Assembly (NCBI GenBank): GCA_021018995.1 | Contig: CM037584.1 | Coordinates: forward strand, 171,448,317 to 171,512,316 | Source of the DNA: Chloranthus sessilifolius | Taxonomy: Eukaryota; Streptophyta; Magnoliopsida; Chloranthales; Chloranthaceae | Direction: 5' to 3' | Length of the DNA: 64,000 nucleotides | Position numbers and translations under genes: made by a program | The notes under the pieces: model-generated | What the model saw: only the letters and a program-made list of their open reading frames with translations | Told to the model about the DNA's origin: nothing | The model's database searches: none | Part shown: positions 35,498 through 46,273 of the stretch, one piece after another | Numbering within the stretch: position 1 is the stretch's first letter | Layout: each line of letters starts with the position of its first letter

Positions 35498-36915
35498 AAC
35501 CTATAGAATATCCAAAACTTTATTTTTTAATTCAAAAAAGTACTTCAAAAGAAGAAAGAAGTTCCTTTACAAGACTCGAAACAACCAAAAAGAATTACAC
35601 ACGACAAATATCGACAGAGCTTTAAGTATTTTTACCTTGCTTGGTATAGCAACAAGAAGATTAGATTGTTCCAAAGTCAATTCATCAGCATCAGAAACAG
35701 CTCTCTATGAATTTGATCAAAGAGTAATTGATGTCCCTGACAAAATCTATGACCTCACGAACAATTTTATTTTTCACCTACTTAACATCCCAACCACGAG
35801 AATAAAACTTAGTCTCCAAATGAAAACACAATTAAAAACATTGAAAATAAGTTTGATATTGCAACGAAATAATATATGAGGGAAAAATAAACAGCACCCT
35901 ATAGTGCCTAACACAGATAATCTGGATATTTGCAGTGATCATCATATCCTGATGTGACAGTAAACCACAGAATATGGTGATTTGTAACTATTTGATTGTA
36001 CGATTAGAACTACAACTGCATAACTGATATTTTTTCCATGACTTCTCATTAACTATATAAATAGAATGAATATTGAGGGTACTTCAGTGATTTGTGGGCT
36101 TTGAATTTCTCAAACCACCTCCCACGGTATCATCAAACTCACCTGTTTAGTCAAGTAAGTTTAACAGTATTTAGCAGAGAACATATTAATGTAATCCAAA
36201 GTCTACAACAAAAATGACAAAAGAGAGGAGAAAAAGAAAAAAATATGGTCCTAGAAAGGGGTCGAAGACAAGCTTAATAAGCCTATTAGAGTGGCCAAAC
36301 TAAATAAGTTGACTGTCACAGGAGACTTAAGTAATCACATGGAATGTTGTTAAAAGCACTATGCTGGGCCACACCAGTAGACCCTCCTAGCACTAGACAA
36401 GGCTTAGGTATTGAGGCACAATAATGTTGAAATAGAAAGGATCAACTAAACATGAGGAAAAACTCACAAATACTGATAAAAATGTGATTACCACATCTTA
36501 TATGTTAATGATAGTTGATAGGAGTTGGATATTTTCTATTAAAATATAAATAAAAAATAAACTTATTGTAAAGCATGGGAGAAGTCTTAGGCATCCTCAC
36601 CTGGATGCTCTCCAAGAAAAAAATATAGATGTGTACAAGGCGAGCTAAGCATAAGCGGCTACGCCTAGCGAGGGCTCGAGACAAAAGAGATTAGAGATGA
36701 CATGACCACTTTAATGAGTCATGTAATCACTTATGTTTGTCATATAGACTTCTTGTTAATTGAAGGTTTGCGAATTTTGTTTTTGGGGGATGATGCAACA
36801 AGATTTAGGATTTGACATTTTATGTGGGGCAATTTAACATCTCAAAACTTAAACTTTAGTTTGACTTCTACGTGAACCCTGATTTACTAATGATCATCAT
36901 AGCCTTCTCCATCTA
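35498..36915. other. Intergenic, nothing recognised
   Basis: AT-rich with scattered stops. An 80-codon open frame at 35637-35879 matches no family. 36360-36430 and 36595-36670 contain words about cctaggcaca and gcgaggctc common in dispersed plant repeats. Confidence 0.45.
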
Positions 36916-37053
36916 CACTACAAAAAATAAGACTATTAGCAACACCGAAAACTGCCGCTATTAACAAAAAAACTGCCGCTACTAGTCCTGTTGCTATTGA
37001 AACAACAAATTTTTTTGTTAATACCGGCAGTTTTTGGGGTTATTTTTGTAGTG
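36916..37053. mobile_element. Small CACTA-type MITE (138 bp)
   Basis: Begins CACTACAAAAAATAA and ends TTATTTTTGTAGTG, complementary ends typical of CACTA (En/Spm) elements. Inside, aactgccgctattaac pairs with gttaataccggcagtt. The flanking triplets (cta and tat) do not match, so the TSD is lost or the ends belong to different insertions. Confidence 0.6.
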
Positions 37054-38640
37054 TATTTAGGCTTGTCCTTCAAGTTTTATTTCAGCATTCTTTTTTGATC
37101 AGCAGTTTCTTAATTATGCAACTTCTAAGTATGTTCATTAATAGAATTAGGCTTCTCAATTAGAAAGATTAAACTTACAGTCAAAAGGGATGTACAAGAC
37201 ATGGAAGGTAAGTTTCATTATTCGATTACGAGAAATCAAGAAAATTATGGGAGATTTTGGAGAGTTCATCTAAAATGCCTAATTATTTGTTCATTAGGCG
37301 GTTTTTTACCTCGGATTTGAAAAGCAAGGTATGTGTTTTACTTTGTGTTAAATCATCTTGTTTTCGATCTCTTCCTCTTCGTATCACAAAAAAGGGGTAT
37401 CAGAGCCTGATACCATTTCTCATTCTCATTTGATTTTGAAGTGCCTTGTTCATTGAACTACAAATGACGCACGAGTTGCTAAGACGCCTTTCAAAAACTT
37501 CAAATAGTGCAATTACCCTTTTCGTCTAAAGATTTCTCTGCGCAGAAAACTAGTAAGAGATTAAACCACATAACTTAACCTCTTCAACCGGTAGTCTAAA
37601 ATAAGGATAATAAAGGTAGGAGCTAGCCATATGATTTATGAAAGAAAGGGAAACATGCAAGTAATCTCAGGTGATATACCAATCGATATGAAAAACAGTC
37701 GAATAATAAATAAAACTCAGAAAATATAGCATAATAGGTGGTGAAGATATGAGAAAATTCAAGATAAAGACCAAAATCTATAGCCAAAAACAACTATTGG
37801 AAAGATCATTTCTCCTCAAAAGGCCAAAAAAATGTGAGAAAATTCAAAAAAAATAAAAAATAAAAAGATCTAACAATATAGAAATTGAGATTAATCAAGA
37901 TTCTTGTTATCACATTAACTTACAAGTCGTGTTAAGCTTGTAAGGCCATAATCTCTGATTTGCTTGCCCTCAATTTAGATCCACCAAATCAAAATGAGCT
38001 GAGGAACCCTAACCATCAATATAAAAAATTATCAACAATGTTTGTATTCTCAACATTGAAAATGAAGCTTGAAATCAATAACCTCAAATTAAAATTTCTG
38101 AAACCTAAAAATAAACCCTAGATATCAAATAGAAATGTACAATCGGAGATTGAGGCAGGTACGAGGGTTGTTGCCGAAATGATTCTTTCAAATCTAATCT
38201 CTCACAAGTTTGAACAAGGAAGTGGGAGAAGAGATCGGTTGTGGAGAGGTTTCGATCTGCTGCAGAGAGGTTTCAATCGGTTGGAGCGAAGCACATGCAT
38301 AGGTTTCGATTGCTTGCAGCGAGCTTTCAAGCGGTTTCGATCGATTGTAGTGACCTTTCAAGCGGTTTCGATCGGTTCCAGATAGGCTCATGCATAGGTC
38401 TCCAGCGTTTCCATCGTCTCCAGAGAGAACTCTTGATCTTATTACGAAGTTGAGGGGAGAGAGAAGAGAGGACTCTTGATCTTCTCCTATTGGCGGGCAA
38501 GAGATAAACGTGCTAGGAGAGGGAGTTGTAAAGAGGTGCGAGTGGTTGACGCTTTGGTGCTCGAATTTTGAGAATTTCAATGGCGGTGTTAGCAAACCGT
38601 TATTGATAAGGCGCCACAAAAAACGCCTAATTTTGTAGTG
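37054..38640. other. Possible diverged CACTA element and intergenic DNA
   Basis: The right edge ends gcctaattttgtagtg (38625-38640), a CACTA-like terminus. Near the left, attaggcggttttttacc (about 37294) matches the complement of the right subterminal stretch. That suggests an element from roughly 37274 to 38640 with a decayed left end. 38240-38400 holds four loose repeats of ggtttcgatcg. No transposase seen. Confidence 0.35.
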
Positions 38641-38775
38641 CATGAATGAGTATATTGAGTACATAATTCTATTATGTTAGTCCTTACTCCTTAAATTTGA
38701 TAATTCGAAGATTCCGAACGTCATCTAGAAGTTCATATACATTTACTTCCAACTAATAATATCAAAGTGTTTTGA

Positions 38776-38776
<1 letters not shown>

Positions 38777-38837
<61 letters not shown>
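38777..38837. repeat. (TA)n microsatellite, about 61 bp
   Basis: Uninterrupted alternating T and A. Confidence 0.97.
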
Positions 38838-38842
<5 letters not shown>

Positions 38843-39427
38843 GATTATATGATCAAGTCATGTGACATAAGCTCATGACTCAAGCTCCTATTGTCTGTGT
38901 TATAACAAGTGACTTAAAAAAGTAAAACTGATATGACATGTCGCCAATGATAGCTCGAGTCATGAGATTGTGTCCTATGACTCGAGTGAGAGGATCATTA
39001 CCATATATATATAAAGACACCGGAGGAGACCAGCATGGAATCCGTTATCTTAGGTTCTAAAAGACATCAAAAGTGATAGTATGTAGTCTTTGTACTATAG
39101 TTCCATGGTGAGTATTTTTCTACATGTGAAATGAAGGGATTTAAATGCAATATTGAGTTAGAGAGGGTTTTAAGTGAATTTTATCACCTCATATATTTAC
39201 GCATTTAATAGAACACTCTCCTACATGTCCCATGCCCAACCTCGCGTCTTGCATCCTTCGCTCATGTTTCTCCAAACACGAGTTGAATGGTTCCAGAGGT
39301 CATACTTTGGTGCGATGGAAAGTGTTAACCAGCCAAAGCCTTAGGTGGCGATTCGAGGCTGCCTACCATCTACCCCTCCAAGACCCCACTGAAAGCGAGG
39401 AACCATGTGTGTTGGCCCTCCGGTGTG
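38838..39427. other. Intergenic, nothing recognised
   Basis: Contains words about cactcgagtcatgag (38870-38990) similar to 2166-2210. No gene seen. Confidence 0.45.
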
Positions 39428-39589
39428 AAACTGCTTTTATGTTTGGTAATGCAATGGTGCACTCCATTTACCATGTGAGGGAGCTGTTTTAAGCGAAAAA
39501 ACTGCTCTTTAGTAGAATAGAAAATTTGCTTTAACAGAGAGCAGACAGAGAGCTACGTCTGCTCCTATAAGAGCTAACCCAAACGCAGC
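39428..39589. mobile_element. Tourist-like MITE fragment, left end missing
   Basis: Matches the right two thirds of the MITE at 10459-10693, ending gagctaacccaaacgcagc. Its right edge is where the hAT element at 39593 inserted; the TSD of that element includes the last five MITE bases. Confidence 0.6.
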
Positions 39590-39670
39590 TATTAGTGGCG
39601 AACGCGGGATTTTCATGTGGTGGGGGCGCCGTGAAATCTATAGTCTCTCAAAAAAGTATTTTTATTACTA

Positions 39671-39837
39671 TCAAGATTTGTTTACAATTGTTCTCGACGA
39701 GGTTTCACCCTGGAAGAGTAAGAGAATTTTCTCCGTATCAATGTTATCAAACATGTTCTTTTCAATATATGTGATCAAGCAATCATTCAACCACTCATCT
39801 CCCATTCGATTTCTCAGCCTATTCTTTATAACATGCA
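39671..39837 (-). pseudogene. hAT transposase C-terminal dimerisation fragment
   Basis: Minus-strand reading gives RLRNRMGDEWLNDCLITYIE, then FDNIDTEKI, ending at a stop at 39671. This is the conserved C-terminal hAT dimerisation block of TTF/ZMYM1-like transposases. Just upstream in a different frame (40065-39866) is KRVHVDVN, reminiscent of the N-terminal part of the same protein. If so, the central catalytic part was deleted. The N-terminal match is weaker than the C-terminal one. Confidence 0.7.
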
Positions 39838-40611
39838 TAACAAAAAATCATTTTCCAAGACAAGCGAGTTGGACTTGATCAAGTTGACATCTACATGAAC
39901 ACGCTTTGAGCTAGGTTGGACTTGATCAGGTTGATCATGTTCTAAGGGATGAACCACCTTATCATTTGCGAAGATGGGAGGAGGATGTAAATCATTTTCT
40001 AAAACAAGCGAGAGGTCAAACTTTCTTCTATAGTACTTATGCATAATGGCAATTTCGACAATCAAGAAAGGAGATATAACCTAGCAAAAATAATATCATG
40101 CGCATATTAGGAACTAGCGTAGTGTTATAAATATTATCATGTGCAAAGAAACATGCCTATAGGTTGTAAGTAGATGTGAACCATCCGATTACTACACTAT
40201 AATATCCACCATTAATTTGAAAAAAGATTGATTATAATCAACAGAGCTTATGATTTCAATCTCCCTAAAAGATCATATTTAAACTTGAATGTAGGGACTA
40301 GAGACAACTTACAACTTAAATCATTAATGGTGGCAGTATGTAAACTATATAACAATTAACACCATCATTTATAACATAATGATAAATGCGTGCCACATGA
40401 AATTAAGAAAAAAGTGTGCCACTTGGACAATTCAGATTGATCACAAATGTGTGCCACCACATGATATGATGAAACAACTCATTTTAAAATGTGTGAGATA
40501 ATTTAGTCTAATTTTAAGAGTGTAAGATCTCTTAAACTCCATTTTCGTGCTTAAATAAAGTCTGAAGCCATTATATATCCCATTTTAGGGGTTAATTTAT
40601 TTTGGAAAAAA

Positions 40612-41110
40612 AGGATTTAGAATTTAGAGATTTAGGGGTTTAGTAAAATAATTTAGGTTTAAGAAAATGATTTATGGTTTAATAATTTAGGGATTTTGGG
40701 GTTTATGAAAATGATTTAGGGTTTATTTAGGGGTTTAGTAAAATAATTTAGGTTTAGGAAAATGATTTATGGTTTAATAATTTAGGGATTTTGGGGTTTA
40801 TGAAAATGATTTAGGGTTTATAAATTTAGGAATTTAAGAGTTGAGAAAGGGATTTAGAGTTTAACAATTTAGGGAATTGGGGGTTTAGGAAAATGATTTA
40901 GGGTTTAGAAATTTAGGGATTTAGGGGTTTGAAAAAATAATTTAGGGTTTAAAATTTTAGGGATTTGGGAGTTTATGAAAATGATTTAAGGCTTATAAAT
41001 TAAGGAATTTAAGGGTTTAGAAATTTAGGAATTTAAGAGTTTAGATAAGGATTTAGGATTTAATAATTTAGGAAATTGAGGTTTAAATAAATAATTTAGC
41101 GTTTAGAAAT
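40612..41110. repeat. Degenerate TTTAGGG-like minisatellite
   Basis: About 500 bases of tttaggg, tttagg, ttaggga and ttggggttta words, with a higher-order unit of roughly 60-120 bases. One unit pair (about 40625-40735 and 40736-40830) is nearly identical. It lies inside the hAT element. It resembles the plant telomere word but is not a perfect array, so a telomeric origin is only a possibility. Confidence 0.6.
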
Positions 41111-41114
41111 TTAT

Positions 41115-41179
41115 TGATTTAGGGGGAGAGAGAGAGAGAGATACCTGTACGCTGATGGCTGGTCGCTAGATCCTAAACG

Positions 41180-41216
<37 letters not shown>

Positions 41217-41400
41217 CGGCATGGAGCCAGAGAACTCAGAAGGGTTTTGCAGAGAGAGAGAGGGAAAGAAATGAGAGGACCCTAAAAGCTAAATGAGAGG
41301 AGCGAGAGAACTCAAAAGGGTTTGCAGAGAGAGAGAGAGAGAGAGGGAAAGAAGAAATGAGAACACTAAAAGCTAAATGAGAGGAGAGTCCGTAAATGAA
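41115..41400. repeat. GA-rich tracts and a tandem duplicated block
   Basis: (GA)n runs at about 41114-41130, 41184-41212, 41250-41262 and 41325-41346. The block agaactcaaaagggttttgca...gaggaccctaaaagctaaa is present twice (from about 41230 and 41307). Confidence 0.75.
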
Positions 41401-41581
41401 AAAAAGGAATTGCTTTAGAGAATTGTGTAACTTATAAAAGCTGTTTTTTAAGTTTTTTTATGGGGGCTCGTGGAAGCATATTGTATGGCCTTTACAAAAT
41501 TATCAATAAGCTCCTAAGAGCTTTGACATTTGCTTATGGGGGCCCGGGCCCCCCACACCCATATACATGGATACGCCCCTG

Positions 41582-41997
41582 GCAGCTATAGTTGAAGGGA
41601 GGCACAATTTTCTTTGGTGCGCGATTTGATAGCCAAGTTGCACCATATGAGGCAAAAGACTACCATTTACCCGTACATCGGCTCTCTAAAAAAACTCTTA
41701 GGGCACAACTGATAAGGTGGAAATGGCAATTCTAGGGTAGAATTGAATTGTCAATTTCATATTTTTTGTTTGATTAGAACTTAAGGGGATTGAAGTTAAT
41801 TGAAGGGGGGGTCCAAATGTGAAATTCACTTCCACCCACTATTTCCATTTCAGCTAGCTAAAATGAATTCCACTCGGTGCAAATTCCACAAGACAAAATA
41901 GTCGTTATGAAACCTTGGAATGAAGTATCTTAAAATTCAATTTTTTCTTTTATTAGCATTAGCCGAAAATACCCTTTTTCAATTCCACAAAAAATTA
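41582..41997. other. Intergenic, nothing recognised
   Basis: Follows the hAT TSD; no gene or terminal repeat seen. Confidence 0.45.
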
Positions 41998-42625
41998 GGG
42001 TAGCTTTAAATCAGACAATGTAGATCGTTTTCCGCTCCAATCTTCCACACAAGGGATTTTGATATCATGGCACAACCATGGATCAAAGTATCATCCGATA
42101 CCAATACGTATCGTCCGATACATATCGGTTTTAGACCTCACCAATACGGTATATTCAAGGTACCGTATCCGTGCCTCCCATACAAAAACACAAAATACCG
42201 GACGATACATTGGAATGCATCGTTCGGAACCGATACGTATCGTTTGATACATATCGTCCGATACGTATCGGTTTTGGGGCTGGACGATTCGTATCGGTTT
42301 TCCAAATTTTTGACCCATGGGCACAACTATCATATGATCAATTTTCGATTCCACATGGCACAGATCCCAAAAATGTAGCCCTAAAGTTGGGATTGAGCGT
42401 GATGAGTGCCATATGATTTTAGGGCCACTTTTTTTAGATTTGTGCAGTGGAATTGAAAATTGACCGTTTGATAGGTGTGCAACCGTCTAATAGGGGTGCC
42501 ATGATTTGAAGATCCGTTGTATGGAAGATTGGAGCAAAAAAGGATCTCATTCGTCTGATTTAAAGCAATCAATGATTTTAGCATAAGTGCCCAGCAAGAA
42601 TCGGTGGGTGCATTTAAAGCTACCC
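41998..42625. mobile_element. Mutator-type MITE with a nested hAT-type MITE
   Basis: Perfect 14-bp terminal repeats: gggtagctttaaat at 41998 and atttaaagctaccc ending at 42625. Flanks aaaaaatta (41989-41997) and aaaaattta (42626-42634) are a 9-bp TSD with one mismatch. A 9-bp TSD and GGG termini fit Mutator-like elements. Interior arms carry the family's cgctccaatcttccacacaa signature and its complement at 42520. Without the nested 42077-42319 element it is about 377 bp. No coding. Confidence 0.65.
42077..42319. mobile_element. hAT-type MITE with GATACGTATCGG interior, copy 1 (243 bp)
   Basis: Termini CATGGATCAAAG and, at the other end, the complement of CATGGGTCAAAAA. Perfect 8-bp TSD ggcacaac at 42069-42076 and 42320-42327. 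The interior is dense in cgatacgtatcg, a near-palindromic word, and in accgatac. The same family is at 46550-46724 with a different 8-bp TSD. Non-coding. Confidence 0.8.
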
Positions 42626-42692
42626 AAAAATTTATTTCCCAAAGAATCAAATCAAACAGTGAAATTGCAAAGAATCGGTGGGTGCATTTAAT

Positions 42693-43483
42693 TAGTGTTT
42701 GACCACATTTAATTGGACGATGGCGATAATTTTTCATCCCAATATTTTACACAAATGATCTTGAAATCATGGGTGTCAAATCACACAGAACACTTTATGA
42801 TTCTTTATGGCACACATCTCAAAAGGTCACCCAAGTACTAAGACTGGCAGTGCTTGGGTTAGGTACCTAAAACTAACTCATTAAAAGGGAGCTACTCCCC
42901 TTTCATAGGGAGGTTCGGTAAGTGTTTTCAGGGGGGGGCGGTCCCCTTATTGGCTTTGCCCCTGGTGACTCATTTCTTTGTTGCTCATTTACTACACTCA
43001 TACCTTAAAAAAGCGCATACAGTATAATGTCCTTTTATAATCATGTTGGCAAAGTGGGTTGCCATATGATATGATGGAACCATTTAATGAATATAATCAA
43101 ATCACTTCCCACACAAAATAATCAAACAAGAGAAGTGTCTTTTCCAAGGAAGTGAGCATGAAACTACTAATTCATTTCCAAGAGCTGAATTCCAAGTTAT
43201 GAAAGAGAGTTGGAAGTATTTAGAAAGACACCGTCGCCTATTGGGATTCCATAAGAAATGGTTCCATCATATAAATGAGCAACAAAGAAATGAGTCAGCT
43301 CCTTTAATGAGTTAGGTAGAACTAACAAGCATCTTATTACCAAGGGTGACCTTTTGAGATGTGTGCCATAAAGAATCATAAAGTGTTCTGTGTGATTTGA
43401 CACCCATGATTTCAAGATCATTTGTGTAAAATATTGGGATGAAAAATTATCGCCATCGTCCAATTATATGTGGTCAAACACTA
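42693..43483. repeat. Long inverted-repeat (foldback) element, 791 bp
   Basis: Left arm from tagtgtttgaccacat (42693) and right arm ending atgtggtcaaacacta (43483) are complementary for about 200 bases. The inner block of about 120 bases (ggacgatggcgataattt through aaaggtcacc) is nearly perfect. The left arm carries a 73-bp insertion (42894-42966) with ccccttt...cccctgg words that the right arm lacks. Transcription through it would give a long hairpin RNA. No TSD found. It shares words with the 41998 and 27507 elements. Confidence 0.75.
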
Positions 43484-43544
43484 CTTAAAATTGAATGTTA
43501 CATTTGATTTATATGTCATTCATTCTAGATGGCATTTGACACTT

Positions 43545-43740
43545 TGAATCAAATGATAGAGATCATTTTCCATCACAATCTTTCACAACAAAAATCCTTA
43601 CATCATGAGTACCATACCGATATCATATAGCACGCCCTAAAAGGTGACCCGAGTGCCAAGCCACTTGGAGCTCATGCTGCTTACCTAAAACTAATTTTCT
43701 GCCCCCTGAAAGAAAATCCTGACTCCACCCAATCATTAAC
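43545..43740. repeat. Fragment of the same inverted-repeat family next to hAT-like words
   Basis: 43550-43620 repeats the family signature (atgatagagatcattttcc, then caatctttcacaac, then catcatgagt). 43715-43733 (tgccccctgaaag...tcctgactccaccc) resembles the 3' end of hAT elements but no full element is seen. Confidence 0.35.
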
Positions 43741-44818
43741 AGAAAATGTGAATATAATCAAATCCTTTTATCAAGGTTTCAGTATTGGTTACACATTCTA
43801 TTATAGAGTTCTTGTAGTAAGTGGTGTTGGGCATATAGTAGTCATCAGGAATTATTTCTGAGGTGCAAATGTAGCAAGCAGTTTTAGTGCTGCATGTAGC
43901 AACCATCAGGGGACACTCACACTACCATTTTTTAAATGAGTCTACAGTTGTTAAAAGCAATTTTTGCTGGTTCAAATCCGGGTGCGGTTCACTAGAGCTG
44001 AGCAAGCAATCCCAGTTCGCGAAGGGTATGATGAGTGTTACTTATATTAGAAGTACCTATAAATATTTAGTATATATTAAAAAATTAATGTTGTTTCACG
44101 AAAATGATGATAGAGATGGTGATAGAACGTGTGTGCATATCATACGACATCAGAGTTCAATTCCTCTTCTTTGTAACTTTTTAAACTTGAACACGAAAAT
44201 CTGAAAAACAAGTGAAGAAGTCCAGTTCACCCACTAGCAACGAACAGGACTGAACCGATCCCCGAATTTGAACCAGGTAACCCTGGTTAAAAGAAAGGTC
44301 GGTAGCCATGTGAGAATGTACAAGCGATGTTGAATAATGAATTATGTTAGTATTTCTAAACTATACCCTAAGGATGTAAGATATGCCTATTATTGTTCTT
44401 AGACCAAGATCGCATGATGTATATATGATATGCTATGAATGCATGGGATGATTTTTGGAAAAATGAATGTTCACTAAATTAAAACAACAAGTGCCCTAAA
44501 AAGCTAGTCATAACTTCATCAATGGTGAAATGCAGAGCAAATGCTATGACCACATGGGATGGTTTTTGAAAAAATGATTTTTTATGAAGTTAATAAAACC
44601 AGCATCCTAAAAAGCTAGTCATAACTTCATCAGTGGTGGGATACAGAGCATTACATAATTCATTGCGTCAGTATCAGATCACCTTTCAGTGCTCTCCACT
44701 ATTTGACCAATTGTTCAACGGAATAAGAAACCAAGTTTTACAAAACATGACAAATGACTGTTCCCATTCCATTGTTGGAAAATATAGAGTAGGATTCATC
44801 TGTGTGGTGAATGATATA
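43741..44818. other. Intergenic, diverged repeats
   Basis: No gene recognised. Two diverged direct copies of a block with aaaaagctagtcataacttcatca occur at about 44495-44525 and 44608-44632. Confidence 0.45.
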
Positions 44819-45133
44819 GGCTGTGTTTGGCATTGCTCTTTGGAAGAGTAGAAAAGAACAGCTGCTGCTCTTTGCTGTTGCAAATGAATATGGCAAGAGA
44901 GAGGACTGAAGGAAGATAAAAGGGGAAGCTGCTCTTTGAAATAGGAAAAGCAGCTCTCTTTAAAAGAACATGATTTTTCATGCTCTTTTAAATTGAGCTG
45001 TTTTTCCTATTTCAAAGAGCAGCCTCCCTTTTATCTTCTTCCAATCCTTCTCTTTCTCCCCACATTTCTTTGCAATAACAAAGAGCAGTTGCTGCTCTTA
45101 CTACTCTCCCAAAGAGCATTGCCAAACACAGCC
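44819..45133. mobile_element. Tourist-like foldback MITE, copy 5 (315 bp)
   Basis: Ends ggctgtgtttggcattgctc and gagcattgccaaacacagcc are complementary; the interior is a long hairpin. Flanked by ATA on both sides (44816-44818 and 45134-45136). Same family as 9224-9548. Confidence 0.7.
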
Positions 45134-45138
45134 ATATA

Positions 45139-45336
45139 GATTGTGTTTAGGATTGCTCTTTGGAGGCAAAGTGCAGCCCACTTAAAAGAGCAGTTTTAAA
45201 TTGCTCTTTTAAAGAGACCCAAATTCAGCTCTCACTCTCAGAGATAACTAAGCACTTACAACCAAATACAGTCCCATCCTAAAGTGCTCTGTGCCAGAGC
45301 AGATTCTGCCTCCAAAGAGCAATCCCAAACACAGCC
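45139..45336. mobile_element. Tourist-like MITE, copy 6 (198 bp)
   Basis: Left end gattgtgtttaggattgctc, right end gagcaatcccaaacacagcc; flanked by ATA at 45136-45138 and 45337-45339. It sits directly next to copy 5, sharing the middle A of ATATA. Confidence 0.65.
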
Positions 45337-46098
45337 ATAATTTCTAATGTATGAGAAGGAAAAAAGTTACATACACTTACCTGTCCGTTGCAGTGGCCTG
45401 CCTAAAGTCAATTCCTCGATGGTTATTTCCTCGAGTCCAAGCGAGGAAAAGGCGATAAGGTTGCAATGAGAAAAGGAATAGAAAGTAGTGGCCACGATGA
45501 GATTGATTTGAAGGTGACAAGGCAAATTGGAAGGATATATGAAACGGATGGATAACAAAAAGGATGCTTGAAGGAAACATATCATCTTGAGCCTAAAAAA
45601 AAATGCCCTACATGGAGTCATGATGAAGATAGATGCGAAGAACTAGTTAAGGAAGCAGTAATCTATAATAAGATTCAGCTTGTTAGATTATTAAATTCGT
45701 CCTATTGATTCAACAAAGAAATTATGGGTGAAATGGGAATCGAAGCCTTAAAAATTACGAACTATAATTCTTCCCTCTAATATTCAAAAGGTCAATTTGA
45801 AAGACAGATGCTAGGAGATTCCAACTTTCCAATAGTCTCACCCTTTAGACATCCAAAAGACTCAATTTTTAGAGTGAACGTTATTGGGATAACTTCTTCT
45901 GGCAGTGGGGCCTCTTTTTTCAACTGTATGAACACAAAATGGTCAAAGCTTATTCCTTAAGGCTAATTCTTCTACACCTATAGTCCTGAATTTTAATTTT
46001 TAAACCTAGGTAAGAGGGTGGTGAAATGATCAACTCAGTCAGTATGTGGACACTGGTCTTGTTCATTTTGACCAATGATTGAAGCTAGGAATAGATAA
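45337..46098. other. Intergenic, nothing recognised
   Basis: No gene seen. Open frames of 67-84 codons on the minus strand around 45367-45621 have no recognisable family. Confidence 0.45.
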
Positions 46099-46273
46099 AG
46101 GGGAAATTACCCAACAGGGTCCAACGTTTCCCATATTTCCCAAGAAGGTTGCAGACCCTCAACTATTTCGGGTTTTTTTGTTTGTTTAATAAAACTCTGC
46201 AAAAAAGGTCCAATATTTGACGTGCTAAAATTCAATTTATGTGAAAGAAAAGATCAGACGAAAATGCCCTTAG

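Larger units (their letters stand above)
39593..41581 (-). mobile_element. Internally deleted hAT element (1989 bp, TSD gcagctat)
   Basis: Flanked by a perfect 8-bp TSD, gcagctat (39585-39592 and 41582-41589), diagnostic of hAT. Terminal repeats: left TAGTGGCGAACGCGGG; right, read on the minus strand, CAGGGGCGTATCCATG. Minus-strand remnants of a zinc-finger-MYM-type hAT transposase lie at one end (39671-39837 and perhaps 39866-40065). The rest is non-coding, with TTTAGGG-like repeats at 40612-41110 and GA-rich repeats at 41115-41400. The catalytic middle of the transposase is absent, so it is non-autonomous. Confidence 0.85.

Noticed and set aside
38194..38664. 156-codon minus-strand open frame
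   Set aside because: Crosses the ggtttcgatcg repeats and runs into the CACTA-like terminus; no recognisable domain.
40612..41110. True telomere or chromosome end
   Set aside because: Repeats are degenerate, lie inside a hAT element with TSDs, and unique sequence continues on both sides.
43971..43990. Possible tRNA gene (ggttcaaatcc B box)
   Set aside because: No acceptor stem, anticodon arm or A box can be laid out around it; at most a SINE scrap.
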